The position numbers and the translations under genes are program-made. DNA of 36,150 bases from Methanobacteriota archaeon (GTDB lineage: Archaea; Thermoplasmatota; Thermoplasmata; Methanomassiliicoccales; Methanomassiliicoccaceae). Position 1 is the first letter of the stretch. Each line of letters starts with the position of its first letter. The stretch is from NCBI GenBank assembly GCA_012519255.1, contig JAAYQQ010000016.1, positions 1 to 36,150 of the forward strand, written 5' to 3'. Shown piece by piece: positions 14,961 to 21,654 of this stretch. The notes beneath the pieces were generated by a model that did no database searches, was not told the DNA's origin, and saw only the letters and a program-made list of their open reading frames with translations.

Positions 14961-15562
14961 CAGCGGGAGGCCGGGGAAGTCGTATGCGCGATGTCCCCGG
15001 CGAGAAGCCCCTGGTCCCTTTACTTGGCCGGCCCATGATCGACTGGGCGCTAGATGCGCTCCTAAATTCGGAAGGCATCGGCACCCTGTATGTTTCGGTA
15101 AGTCACAACGTTCCCCAGACAATGAAGCATCTGGCGGGCCTGGGCATAGAGGTCATCATGACATCTGGCACTGGTTATGTGTTCGATCTGGGGGAGGCCA
15201 TGAATCACCTGCGGTCCGATGATGTACTGGTCTGCCCAGCCGATATGCCGCTCATAACTTCTCAGGGAATCGAAGAAGTGCTGGAATATTTCCGCCATGC
15301 CCGCGTCGCCTCGCTCTCGGTGGCCGTGCCTTCAAGCATCGTGAGATCGATCGGCGCGATACCCTCTTACACAGTTATGGCAGAGGGCCGCGAGGTCGTG
15401 TTATGTGGGGTCAGCGTTGTTGACCGGGAACTGATGCTTTCTGGGAATACGCTCAGCCAGGGATTCATGATCACCGAGGATGAGCAGTTTGCACTGAACG
15501 TGAACACGCGAGAGGAGCTGAACAGGGCGGAGAGTCTATTACGTCGCCGCAGGAAGAAGTGA
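14945..15562 (+). CDS. cobY: Adenosylcobinamide-phosphate guanylyltransferase (archaeal CobY type)
   Basis: Nucleotidyltransferase moving GMP from GTP onto adenosylcobinamide phosphate, the archaeal replacement for CobU. The chain opens VDVLLTAGGRGSRMRD, the GT-A-like nucleotide-binding signature, followed by GEKPLVPLLGRPMIDW and CPADMPLI. The end, FALNVNTREELNRAESLL, is the usual C-terminus. The start is unresolved: homology begins about codon 14945 (GTC), inside the end of cobS, yet no ATG, GTG or TTG lies nearby. CTG at 14957-14959 overlaps the cobS TGA but would remove the first strand; ATG at 14996 would remove the GTP loop; ATGs at 14759 and 14768 would create a 190-200 bp overlap. The frame is -1 relative to cobS. 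Confidence 0.83.
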   Translation, partial: VDVLLTAGGRGSRMRDVPGEKPLVPLLGRPMIDWALDALLNSEGIGTLYVSVSHNVPQTMKHLAGLGIEVIMTSGTGYVFDLGEAMNHLRSDDVLVCPADMPLITSQGIEEVLEYFRHARVASLSVAVPSSIVRSIGAIPSYTVMAEGREVVLCGVSVVDRELMLSGNTLSQGFMITEDEQFALNVNTREELNRAESLLRRRRKK

Positions 15563-15736
15563 GGGTCGATCGAACATCTGGCCCCGGGCGGTCGATCACG
15601 AACACGCGGTAACAATCCCGAAGAAATATCAGAATTATCCAGTCTGGACGTAAAAAGCTCTGGTAAATGATAGATAGGGGCGGAACGGGTCAAAATTAGC
15701 AGCGGCGCTTAAACAGCCCGCCAGCGGGCGATATGT

Positions 15737-16210
15737 TTGAGGAGAGGCACCATCGCTTTCTTGGCCATCATATGTATTGTCATCATCGCTGGGAGTATCT
15801 TTCTCTATCAGCAGATTCAGCAGAGGGATGCGCTGAGGAATGTTCAGATCAGCGTAGATGGAGTACAGATCGAGAGTGTCGATGCAGGTAGTGCGACCCT
15901 TAACATCTCCCTTCGGATAATCAATCCCAATTCTATTGCAGTCACCATCGACCGGACAGATTATACCGTGTTCATCAATAACGATAGCCTGGGAAGCGGA
16001 AAGAATCTACATAGGGTGACGATTCCGGCTGGCGGCTCCGTCATCATTTCTCAGCCCTTTACCGCCCCATATGTAGGAGCGACCCATGGCATTTGGTCGT
16101 ACATGACACAGGATGAGGTAGACTGGAGAATCGTGGGAACGGCCTATTTCGATACGCCGCTGGGAACGATAGCGATCCCCTATGAATACAGTGGCACCGC
16201 CAAGACATGA
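15737..16210 (+). CDS. Membrane-anchored LEA14/WHy-domain protein
   Basis: 157 aa. Residues about 6-24 form a hydrophobic anchor or signal (IAFLAIICIVIIAGSIFLY). The rest is a single LEA-2 type β-sandwich: VQISVDGVQIESV, then NISLRIINPNSIAVTIDRTDYTVF split by the typical NPN motif, then VTIPAGGSVIISQPF. Such proteins are seen in plants and archaea; their molecular role in archaea is unknown, with stress or envelope functions proposed. The start is TTG at 15737, the only one that retains the anchor. A weak TATA-like CTTAAAC lies about 26 bp upstream. It is 174 bp after cobY and probably has its own promoter. Confidence 0.72.
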   Translation: MRRGTIAFLAIICIVIIAGSIFLYQQIQQRDALRNVQISVDGVQIESVDAGSATLNISLRIINPNSIAVTIDRTDYTVFINNDSLGSGKNLHRVTIPAGGSVIISQPFTAPYVGATHGIWSYMTQDEVDWRIVGTAYFDTPLGTIAIPYEYSGTAKT

Positions 16211-16570
16211 TGGGGCCGGCCACAAGGGAGGGTTGGTTCCGTTATGCCTTGGTATCGGCGGCACATTCATGGGGCCATTCCTTATTTTATCGTCTCACTC
16301 CTCGATGTTCGTTCTGATCGGTCATGGGCCAGACAGTATGAGGTGGCGCCACAAGTGCAGTGAAGGTCGATCTGATGGAGCAACTTTAAAATTGATCTAG
16401 CCCTGCCAGTCGAGCTTATACCTGGTGCTGAGATCGCCTCGACCAGGCGGAAGATCTGCCGAACCCGTAAGGTTCGAACCAATGGCCAATCTTATCTGCC
16501 ATGGAGTCGAAAGATACGTTTTTCAAGGAAGATCTCTCCCTGCCATGATATTCTCGTTCATCATCGGCCA
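16211..16570. other. Convergent intergenic region without a visible gene
   Basis: The region between the 3' ends of the LEA14-like and potassium-channel genes. Short frames have no family-like content. The only structure is GAACC 16461-16465 facing GGTTC 16471-16475, overlapping the perfect palindrome GGTTCGAACC at 16471-16480. It could form a small hairpin, but a tRNA fold was tested and does not work. Confidence 0.4.
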
Positions 16571-17272
16571 TCATTTACTAACCCGCTCTCTAGGCTTCCA
16601 TGTGTCTACCAGCCTGGATATCAGGATGGCCATGTAGAGAACGCCCGTGAGCACCTCCATGATGACCAGGCCTCTAGCCTCTTGAGTCATGGGTACAATA
16701 TCGCCATACCCAAGCGTGGCCAGGGTGACGAAGCTGTAATAGATCATAACGGGAAAATTCATAACCGTGTCCGGTAGGACGGTGTCCTTGAATGAGCCTG
16801 GAGCCATAGACTCCAAGACGGTGAACACACTCGCCCATGTGAGCCCAATTAGAATATAGCCCGATATGGCCACCCAAACGGTGGTGGATGTGACGATCTT
16901 GGTCTGGAACAATGAACGTATAAGGAGAAGGGTTACCCAGGCGAGGGTCGCGCTCGAAAAGATATATGATGCAGTTTCCAGCACAATCTCGCCCGTCAAC
17001 AGGGAGAGCCATCGCGCCGATATGGATAATATGAGGAAAAATAGGGCGATCAATTTAAGCCGTCTGTTGCCACGGATGGTCATGACGGCCGCTATGAGCA
17101 TCACTGAAAACAGGGTTGTAAGGGCCACGGCGCCCGTCTCACCTTTCGTGAATGGGATAATGGTCATTAACATGGCCAATGATGCCCAGAGGCCGACATA
17201 GGTCAGCCTGGGTGAGATATACTTCCACCATTCCCGCAGCCTGTGAAGTATGGGTAACTGCGCACCATTCAT
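16571..17272 (-). CDS. Six-TM potassium channel without an RCK domain
   Basis: Voltage-gated-like ion channel subunit of about 233 aa. Hydrophobic segments appear at about 24-42, 47-67, 73-93, 103-121 and 133-157, then the pore helix and filter TLATLGYGD (185-193, numbering from the upstream GTG), then a final helix 203-223. TLGYGD is the K+-selective filter. The fourth segment has few Arg/Lys residues, so strong voltage sensing is doubtful. There is no C-terminal RCK or cyclic-nucleotide domain; the protein ends soon after the last helix. ATG at 17272 is taken; GTG at 17278 with AAGGTGG upstream would add two residues. No obvious functional partner nearby. Confidence 0.85.
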   Translation of the reverse strand: MNGAQLPILHRLREWWKYISPRLTYVGLWASLAMLMTIIPFTKGETGAVALTTLFSVMLIAAVMTIRGNRRLKLIALFFLILSISARWLSLLTGEIVLETASYIFSSATLAWVTLLLIRSLFQTKIVTSTTVWVAISGYILIGLTWASVFTVLESMAPGSFKDTVLPDTVMNFPVMIYYSFVTLATLGYGDIVPMTQEARGLVIMEVLTGVLYMAILISRLVDTWKPRERVSK

Positions 17273-17497
17273 CTTCACTCGTCCACCTTCCCGCCGTTAC
17301 CTCGCCCGCAACCGGCAACACCCACGGAGGGGTCTGGTTCATCATACGTATGGACGGAGTAAATAATCCATTTACCACTGTCCCGCTCGCTCATTGCTTC
17401 GTTGTATGTTCACGTCACAGCCGTCTCGCATACTTCTTGGAATTAAGAAAATGAGGAGGGCCAGTGGTGAGGCATACTGATCATGGCGGCAAACGTC

Positions 17498-18205
17498 TCA
17501 GGTCGACATGGATCGCACTGGCCCCATGGGGTGGTAAACATACTGGGACAGCATTTTCTCGGTCTCGAACGGCTGGGGTACATTCTCCCATACTACTCCT
17601 CCTCCCGAATGGAGTCGGAGGCCAGGTTGCCTTTTAATCATCCCGCCGACCTCTGCCGAGGTGGCGATGGTTATATCTCCAAAGCCGAAGAGCCGTTCCA
17701 GCATGGGCTGGTTTAGTGAGATGTTCTGTACCTTGTCCAGACCGGTATCGTTGAAATGGCGACTCAGGAATCCATACTGGCTGATGATGCGCCGGTCGGT
17801 GAGAACGAACACGGTATTCCTCCACTGGAGGTAGGTGATCAGGAGTGGCAGCGCACCAAGGACCACTGGGATAAAGACCAATACATCCAGGGAACGGTCG
17901 ATGGAGACCAGAAAGGCGACGATCACGCCTGCAATCGCGGCAGGTATCCCCAATCGTCTGTCGAATGGTATCAGCAACCCTGCCAGGATAAGGGCGATCA
18001 CCAGGTATAGTACGCTGCCATCATAGGTCAATATAATACTGGCAAAAATGAGTGCCAGAATGATCATTGCCAGGGGCTTCAGCAGCACCACGACAATGGC
18101 CGGTCTACTCTCCCATATTATCTTCTCACCGGGCACAAGGTGCCTGCCGTCCAGCATATTTCGTGTGTGCAGCTGAACTGCTTCTGTCGATGCCTGGGCA
18201 GTCAT
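17498..18205 (-). CDS. Membrane protein with bacterial-type PH domain (bPH2, YdbT-like)
   Basis: 235 aa. Four hydrophobic segments (about 36-60, 64-81, 87-102, 107-126) precede a bPH2 domain (about 129-190) with the typical WRNTVFVLTDRRIISQYGF, then TGLDKVQNISLNQPMLERLF, then GFGDITIATS. A short stretch before the first helix (VPGEKIIWESRP) is also typical of the family. Function is unknown; family members are thought to act at the membrane, perhaps in envelope stress. TATA-like TTTATATT on the minus strand near 18281-18288 may be its promoter. Confidence 0.78.
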   Translation of the reverse strand: MTAQASTEAVQLHTRNMLDGRHLVPGEKIIWESRPAIVVVLLKPLAMIILALIFASIILTYDGSVLYLVIALILAGLLIPFDRRLGIPAAIAGVIVAFLVSIDRSLDVLVFIPVVLGALPLLITYLQWRNTVFVLTDRRIISQYGFLSRHFNDTGLDKVQNISLNQPMLERLFGFGDITIATSAEVGGMIKRQPGLRLHSGGGVVWENVPQPFETEKMLSQYVYHPMGPVRSMST

Positions 18206-18365
18206 ATCGCGCCTCCGCCTGGCGGTCGAGTCTACCCCGGCCCATTGTCATCCACATGGGGCCGAAAGTTGACAGACCGCAATATAAATTCACGTCAGAA
18301 ATGAGTATATTATAATTCCTAATCTAGGCAATTGGGTGGAATCGTTAACGTCGGCGACGAACTCG

Positions 18366-18383
18366 TAAAAAAAGGAAAGATTT
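18366..18383 (-). terminator. Oligo-T terminator after cobT
   Basis: On the minus strand the sequence after the cobT stop reads TCTTTCC then seven T residues (18373-18367). It starts about 16 nt after the stop and matches the oligo-T signal used by archaeal RNA polymerase. Confidence 0.6.
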
Positions 18384-18398
18384 GGGGGGCCTGGTGAC

Positions 18399-19505
18399 TC
18401 AGCGTCGTGAGACCAGGCGGGCGTAGTTCTTTTCTATCTCATCGTTGAGACCGTGAGATGTGACTCGCCCTTCGCTGCTGGCCATAGCGGCGATGCATGC
18501 TCCTCCTGCTCCCACACCCTCCTTCACCAATCCAGTCTCATAGATCTTGAGACCGTCGAAGCGGGACAGGGAGAAGTTCAGGTTCGCTGCCAGTACCGGG
18601 ACTTCGGCTATCTGGGAGACGAGGTGGCACAGATCGGAATGTTCATCTTCGGCTACCCAGCGTGTTGTGCCGATGGCCACGTTATCCAGCACCGTGTCAT
18701 CCATGCCCTTGAGGACAGCGAGCACGGCGGCCATCTGAGTGCCTCCCGCCATCAGGACAGGAATGCTCTCGGCAGCTCCGGCGATCAGCCCAGCCGCCGG
18801 CGCCATCATCGGATCCCCCAATGCCTGAACCGCAGCCATGGGGTCGAGCTTAAGCGCTTCCCGGCTTAATCCACAAGCGTTGATCCCTTCCTCCACCACT
18901 TTTTGCTTGAGATCATGAGGGTTTACAGGGAAGGTACTGGAGACTTTGCCATTGGCATCATAGCCTAGAGCGGTAAGCACGCCAAGCGCGGTGGTCGTCC
19001 CGCCGGGGACAGATTCTGCCACCACCAGACAATCTGTGGTTTTGGCCAGGTTCTTCCCTGCCACTACGGCGCGGTCGTATGTCCTCTCGGCGTTCTTGAC
19101 GGACTTTCCGGTGCGGATGTCCTCACCTGGATTCCCATCAACCTCAAAATAGGGAGCGTGGGGTTTAACCCTCAGGCCTCCGTTCAGGACGAAGACGGGC
19201 ATGGGTGCCAGCTTCAGGGCAGACATGGTGATGAGTCCTGGAGTGGGAATGCCATCAGGGGTGATGGGCACCCCTTCAATGCACTTGCACCTTCCATAAT
19301 AGAGCAGCTCCATGTCTGCGGCAGGCGTATAATCGGTAATATCGGGATTGGCCCCTGCTGCTGAGATGCCAGGTATTTTGGCAGTGTCCGTATTGGCGAT
19401 CACGCAGCAATAGGTGGGGGTCTTGCCCCAGAACTTGTCTATAAATTCCTTCCCCTTCTCCTCTTCTAAACAGAATGTTACATCTTTAGGGACCTTAAAC
19501 GTCAT
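18399..19505 (-). CDS. cobT: Archaeal CobT-type nicotinate-nucleotide phosphoribosyltransferase
   Basis: Activates the lower-ligand base by transferring ribose phosphate from nicotinate mononucleotide, giving an α-ribazole phosphate for CobS/CobZ. The 368-aa protein belongs to the long archaeal branch (as in Methanocaldococcus), not the E. coli-length form. Visible signatures are AESVPGGTTTALGVLTALG, DPMMAPAAGLIAGA, VLMAGGTQMAAVLA and KEGVGAGGACIAA. It supplies the step missing from the btuF-cobY operon, although it is 3 kb away on the other strand. The two are linked by the shared operator motif in their promoters. ATG at 19505 has its own TATA box. Confidence 0.88.
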   Translation of the reverse strand: MTFKVPKDVTFCLEEEKGKEFIDKFWGKTPTYCCVIANTDTAKIPGISAAGANPDITDYTPAADMELLYYGRCKCIEGVPITPDGIPTPGLITMSALKLAPMPVFVLNGGLRVKPHAPYFEVDGNPGEDIRTGKSVKNAERTYDRAVVAGKNLAKTTDCLVVAESVPGGTTTALGVLTALGYDANGKVSSTFPVNPHDLKQKVVEEGINACGLSREALKLDPMAAVQALGDPMMAPAAGLIAGAAESIPVLMAGGTQMAAVLAVLKGMDDTVLDNVAIGTTRWVAEDEHSDLCHLVSQIAEVPVLAANLNFSLSRFDGLKIYETGLVKEGVGAGGACIAAMASSEGRVTSHGLNDEIEKNYARLVSRR

Positions 19506-19524
19506 TCACATCAGCCTCGCACTA

Positions 19525-19567
19525 GTTGGACTATATATCCAACCGCATGCTCACAGAGCTATTTATA
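19525..19567 (-). promoter_or_regulatory. cobT promoter with the same inverted-repeat operator as btuF
   Basis: Minus strand: TATAAATA at 19567-19560 is an excellent TATA box. Then a perfect inverted repeat, GTTGGA-N7-TCCAAC, occupies 19543-19525; plus strand 19526-19542 reads TTGGACTATATATCCAA. The predicted transcription start (about 19538) is inside the repeat, as at btuF. Leader length to the ATG is about 33 nt. Confidence 0.65.
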
Positions 19568-19589
19568 CTCTGCTCGGAGATGATTAATC

Positions 19590-20633
19590 TTAAGAAAGGA
19601 TGTTTTTGGCCAGGCCCTTTAATGGTAGATATTGGGAATTATTCTCGCAGAATCGCATCGTGGGATGATTGGGTTCGATGACCTCAGATATCGCGAAGGG
19701 CACATTGGTACGGAGATGCTCTCCGCTAAGGGAAGAAGTCCCATGATCGACGATAAGTGCGACCCTGTATCCGATCAGTAGATCTAGATTCTCCATGAGA
19801 ATGTCATCCACCTCTCTGAGCATGCTGACTTTCTGGTCTGGTGCCCTCCGGTGGCTAATGTCATCAGTTTCTTCGACATGCATAAGCACGTCGCCGGAGC
19901 GGAGCATGCGGAACGCTTCCTGGAACCCGCTCCACATATTGTCCACAACCTTGCGGCGCATTTTCAGCAGCCCCCCCACTCCCAGGGCGGAAGGGCTCTT
20001 GGAGATCATGTCCATGCTCTTGGCTTCGGGAATGCACCGATGCTTCTCGCCCTGCTCGAGAGCTCCTCCTCCCCATGGGAGGATGGTCAGCCCATCCATA
20101 TCTCGAGAGGTCTTGTGGATAAACTCGCCGAAGTCGCCCAGATCAACCACGGGGCCTGGAATGGGGGCGGGCGGTGAGGGGAAATCCCAAATCTCGTCGG
20201 AGTCGACAGTCATAACTCCCCTACCATCCTCATAGAAGTAGAAGCGAGGGTTAAGGTCGCCCAGCATGTCGAGATTATGTACAATGGCCTCCTGGAGGGA
20301 TGAACCCATCTGTGGAGACACGCGGTAGGCCCACTCTATTGACCCACTCGTCATTTGCACAGGGGAGAACCGGTATGCGATCCTGTGTGGTTTCACCGGC
20401 ACGCCCAGGCCTATGGCCTCGATCAGGCCACGGGGTGTTTGCAACCGCTTCCCGGTCAGGAATTCAAGAAGAAAGAGGTGAGTGTATTCTCGTCCATCGG
20501 TTTGGCCGAGGACGCCATGACTCGCCACCATATCCATGAATGGCTTCTCGAAATATCCAAGGGGGGTGTGGCCACCCAGTGTGGGAACCTGTTCGTCGGC
20601 AGCTCCGTCGAGGAGAATTATCAGAGTGTTCAT
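19590..20633 (-). CDS. ApgM-like (archaeal phosphoglycerate mutase) alkaline-phosphatase-superfamily protein
   Basis: 347 aa. The N-terminus LIILLDGAADEQVPTLGGHTPL matches cofactor-independent phosphoglycerate mutases of the archaeal type, with the metal-binding Asp in LDGAAD. Later HVEETDDISHRRAPDQKV matches the second metal site (HxxxxDxxxH), and VALIVDHGTSS matches the third. Typical ApgM is about 400-410 aa; the central region carrying the GxxxxCN-like and substrate-binding parts is shortened and not recognisable. So glycolytic mutase activity is doubtful. ApgM relatives have been proposed for other phosphotransfer roles, such as homoserine kinase. Being next to cobT raises a cobalamin-related role, a guess only. 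GGGGAAG gives a good ribosome site at ATG 20633. Confidence 0.65.
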   Translation of the reverse strand: MNTLIILLDGAADEQVPTLGGHTPLGYFEKPFMDMVASHGVLGQTDGREYTHLFLLEFLTGKRLQTPRGLIEAIGLGVPVKPHRIAYRFSPVQMTSGSIEWAYRVSPQMGSSLQEAIVHNLDMLGDLNPRFYFYEDGRGVMTVDSDEIWDFPSPPAPIPGPVVDLGDFGEFIHKTSRDMDGLTILPWGGGALEQGEKHRCIPEAKSMDMISKSPSALGVGGLLKMRRKVVDNMWSGFQEAFRMLRSGDVLMHVEETDDISHRRAPDQKVSMLREVDDILMENLDLLIGYRVALIVDHGTSSLSGEHLRTNVPFAISEVIEPNHPTMRFCENNSQYLPLKGLAKNILS

Positions 20634-21198
20634 TAACTTCCCCTTTATTGGTAAGATTGATGATATGGAGTTTGGATAATAAATCTTGCTTAAGATTAGA
20701 ATTCTTGAGATTGACTCTTAGATGGTAGAGGAGTTGAGGAAAGTAAATAGCCTATCCTTGAATACGGGTCGGGATAAGGGGCTATTCCATTGAGGGACAA
20801 GGTATGGTAGGAAGGTCAGGACATCCACTCCTTCCAGAAGATATTTGGGCATTCATAGACCTCCCGTATGATACCGGCTGTCAATATGCAAGGTGAGACG
20901 GCGATGTTACGAACATCTCCGTTGCTGGTAGTTGAGAATGCTCCATTCAGAGAAAGGAAGTACTGGTAAGGGCCAGTGGGGCGGAATATCCCCTTGTCAA
21001 GATTCTTGGAATCGCCCGCCCCACTGGCTCCCAGAAATATACATACTATAGAAACATCATTTTTGCCCGCTTTTTAATCAATAATTCGCATTATCTCCGC
21101 GTCATTCGTTTAGTATTCTATTGGTCTCGTTATTGATAACCAGATTGGAACGTATTTGAGGGTAGATGGAGAAATCAGGGTAGAATCACTCAAAAGGG
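20634..21198. other. Long intergenic region; possible gene remnant on the minus strand
   Basis: Holds the promoter sides of two divergent genes. TTTATTATCC on the minus strand near 20674-20685 may be the ApgM-like TATA box. A frame of 86 codons is open on the minus strand from 21073 to the TGA at 20816. It reads plausibly (for example RPTGPYQYFLSLNGAFS) but has no ATG or GTG start. Chance openness of that length is common, so it is not called a gene. GTTATTGATAAC at 21129-21140 is a small inverted repeat before the next gene. Confidence 0.3.
20972..21028. repeat. 13-bp perfect inverted repeat with 31-nt loop
   Basis: GCCAGTGGGGCGG (20972-20984) is exactly complementary to CCGCCCCACTGGC (21016-21028). 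The GC-rich stem is much stronger than surrounding AT-rich sequence. It may be a structured RNA element or a mobile-element relic; no similar copy was seen elsewhere in the window. Confidence 0.6.
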
Positions 21199-21651
21199 AT
21201 GAGAAATAAAATGAACATAACAACCGATGAGTTTCTTTCACTCGCCAAAAAATACCAGGCCCTTGGGTCATCAACCCAGACCCTCCTGGAGGATCTCAGG
21301 AAGGGCTCACGCAAGGTCCAGGACGGCGTCCGTCTGCGACAGCTCTATGAATTCCTCCTTGATCTCCAGTTCGTGCAGGGCGAAAATAGCGACATCCACG
21401 ATCTCTCTGCGAAGGTCGGCCGACTGCTGGCCGAGCTCCAGGATGAAGAGGAAGAGAAGATAGTGGATGAGCGATGGGTCCCCGAGAAAGGCTTCCCCGG
21501 GGCTACCCTGTGGCTCCAGAGGGAGGATGAAAAGTGGACGATCGCACCCTCTCCCCGCGAGGGCGCATGCCTGGGGAAGTGCGTTAGGGACCTTGGCTCG
21601 ACCAAATGGTTCGACAATCCACTGCCCCTTCTAGTCGATGGCAACCGTTGA
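21199..21651 (+). CDS. Conserved-looking small protein of unknown function
   Basis: 150 aa, not recognised. The first half is likely helical (about 9-85) and ends in an acidic run, DEEEEK (82-87). The second half has ATLWLQREDEKWTIAP, then GACLGKC with Cys124 and Cys128, then TKWFDNPLPLL. Codon usage and composition look like the neighbours. ATG at 21199 follows AAAAGGG; an in-frame ATG at 21211 is also possible. It converges on hypF with 3 bp between stops. No context clue to function. Confidence 0.6.
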   Translation: MRNKMNITTDEFLSLAKKYQALGSSTQTLLEDLRKGSRKVQDGVRLRQLYEFLLDLQFVQGENSDIHDLSAKVGRLLAELQDEEEEKIVDERWVPEKGFPGATLWLQREDEKWTIAPSPREGACLGKCVRDLGSTKWFDNPLPLLVDGNR

Positions 21652-21654
21652 AAC

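Noticed and set aside
16182-16400. 72-codon frame overlapping the end of the LEA14-like gene
   Set aside because: No recognisable motif, no ribosome site, and composition unlike neighbouring proteins; probably chance.
16440-16490. tRNA-like TψC motif (GGTTCGAACC) in the LEA14-channel intergenic gap
   Set aside because: On both strands the five-base T-stem fails to pair on either side of TTCGAAC, and no acceptor or anticodon stem fits. It is just a short palindrome.
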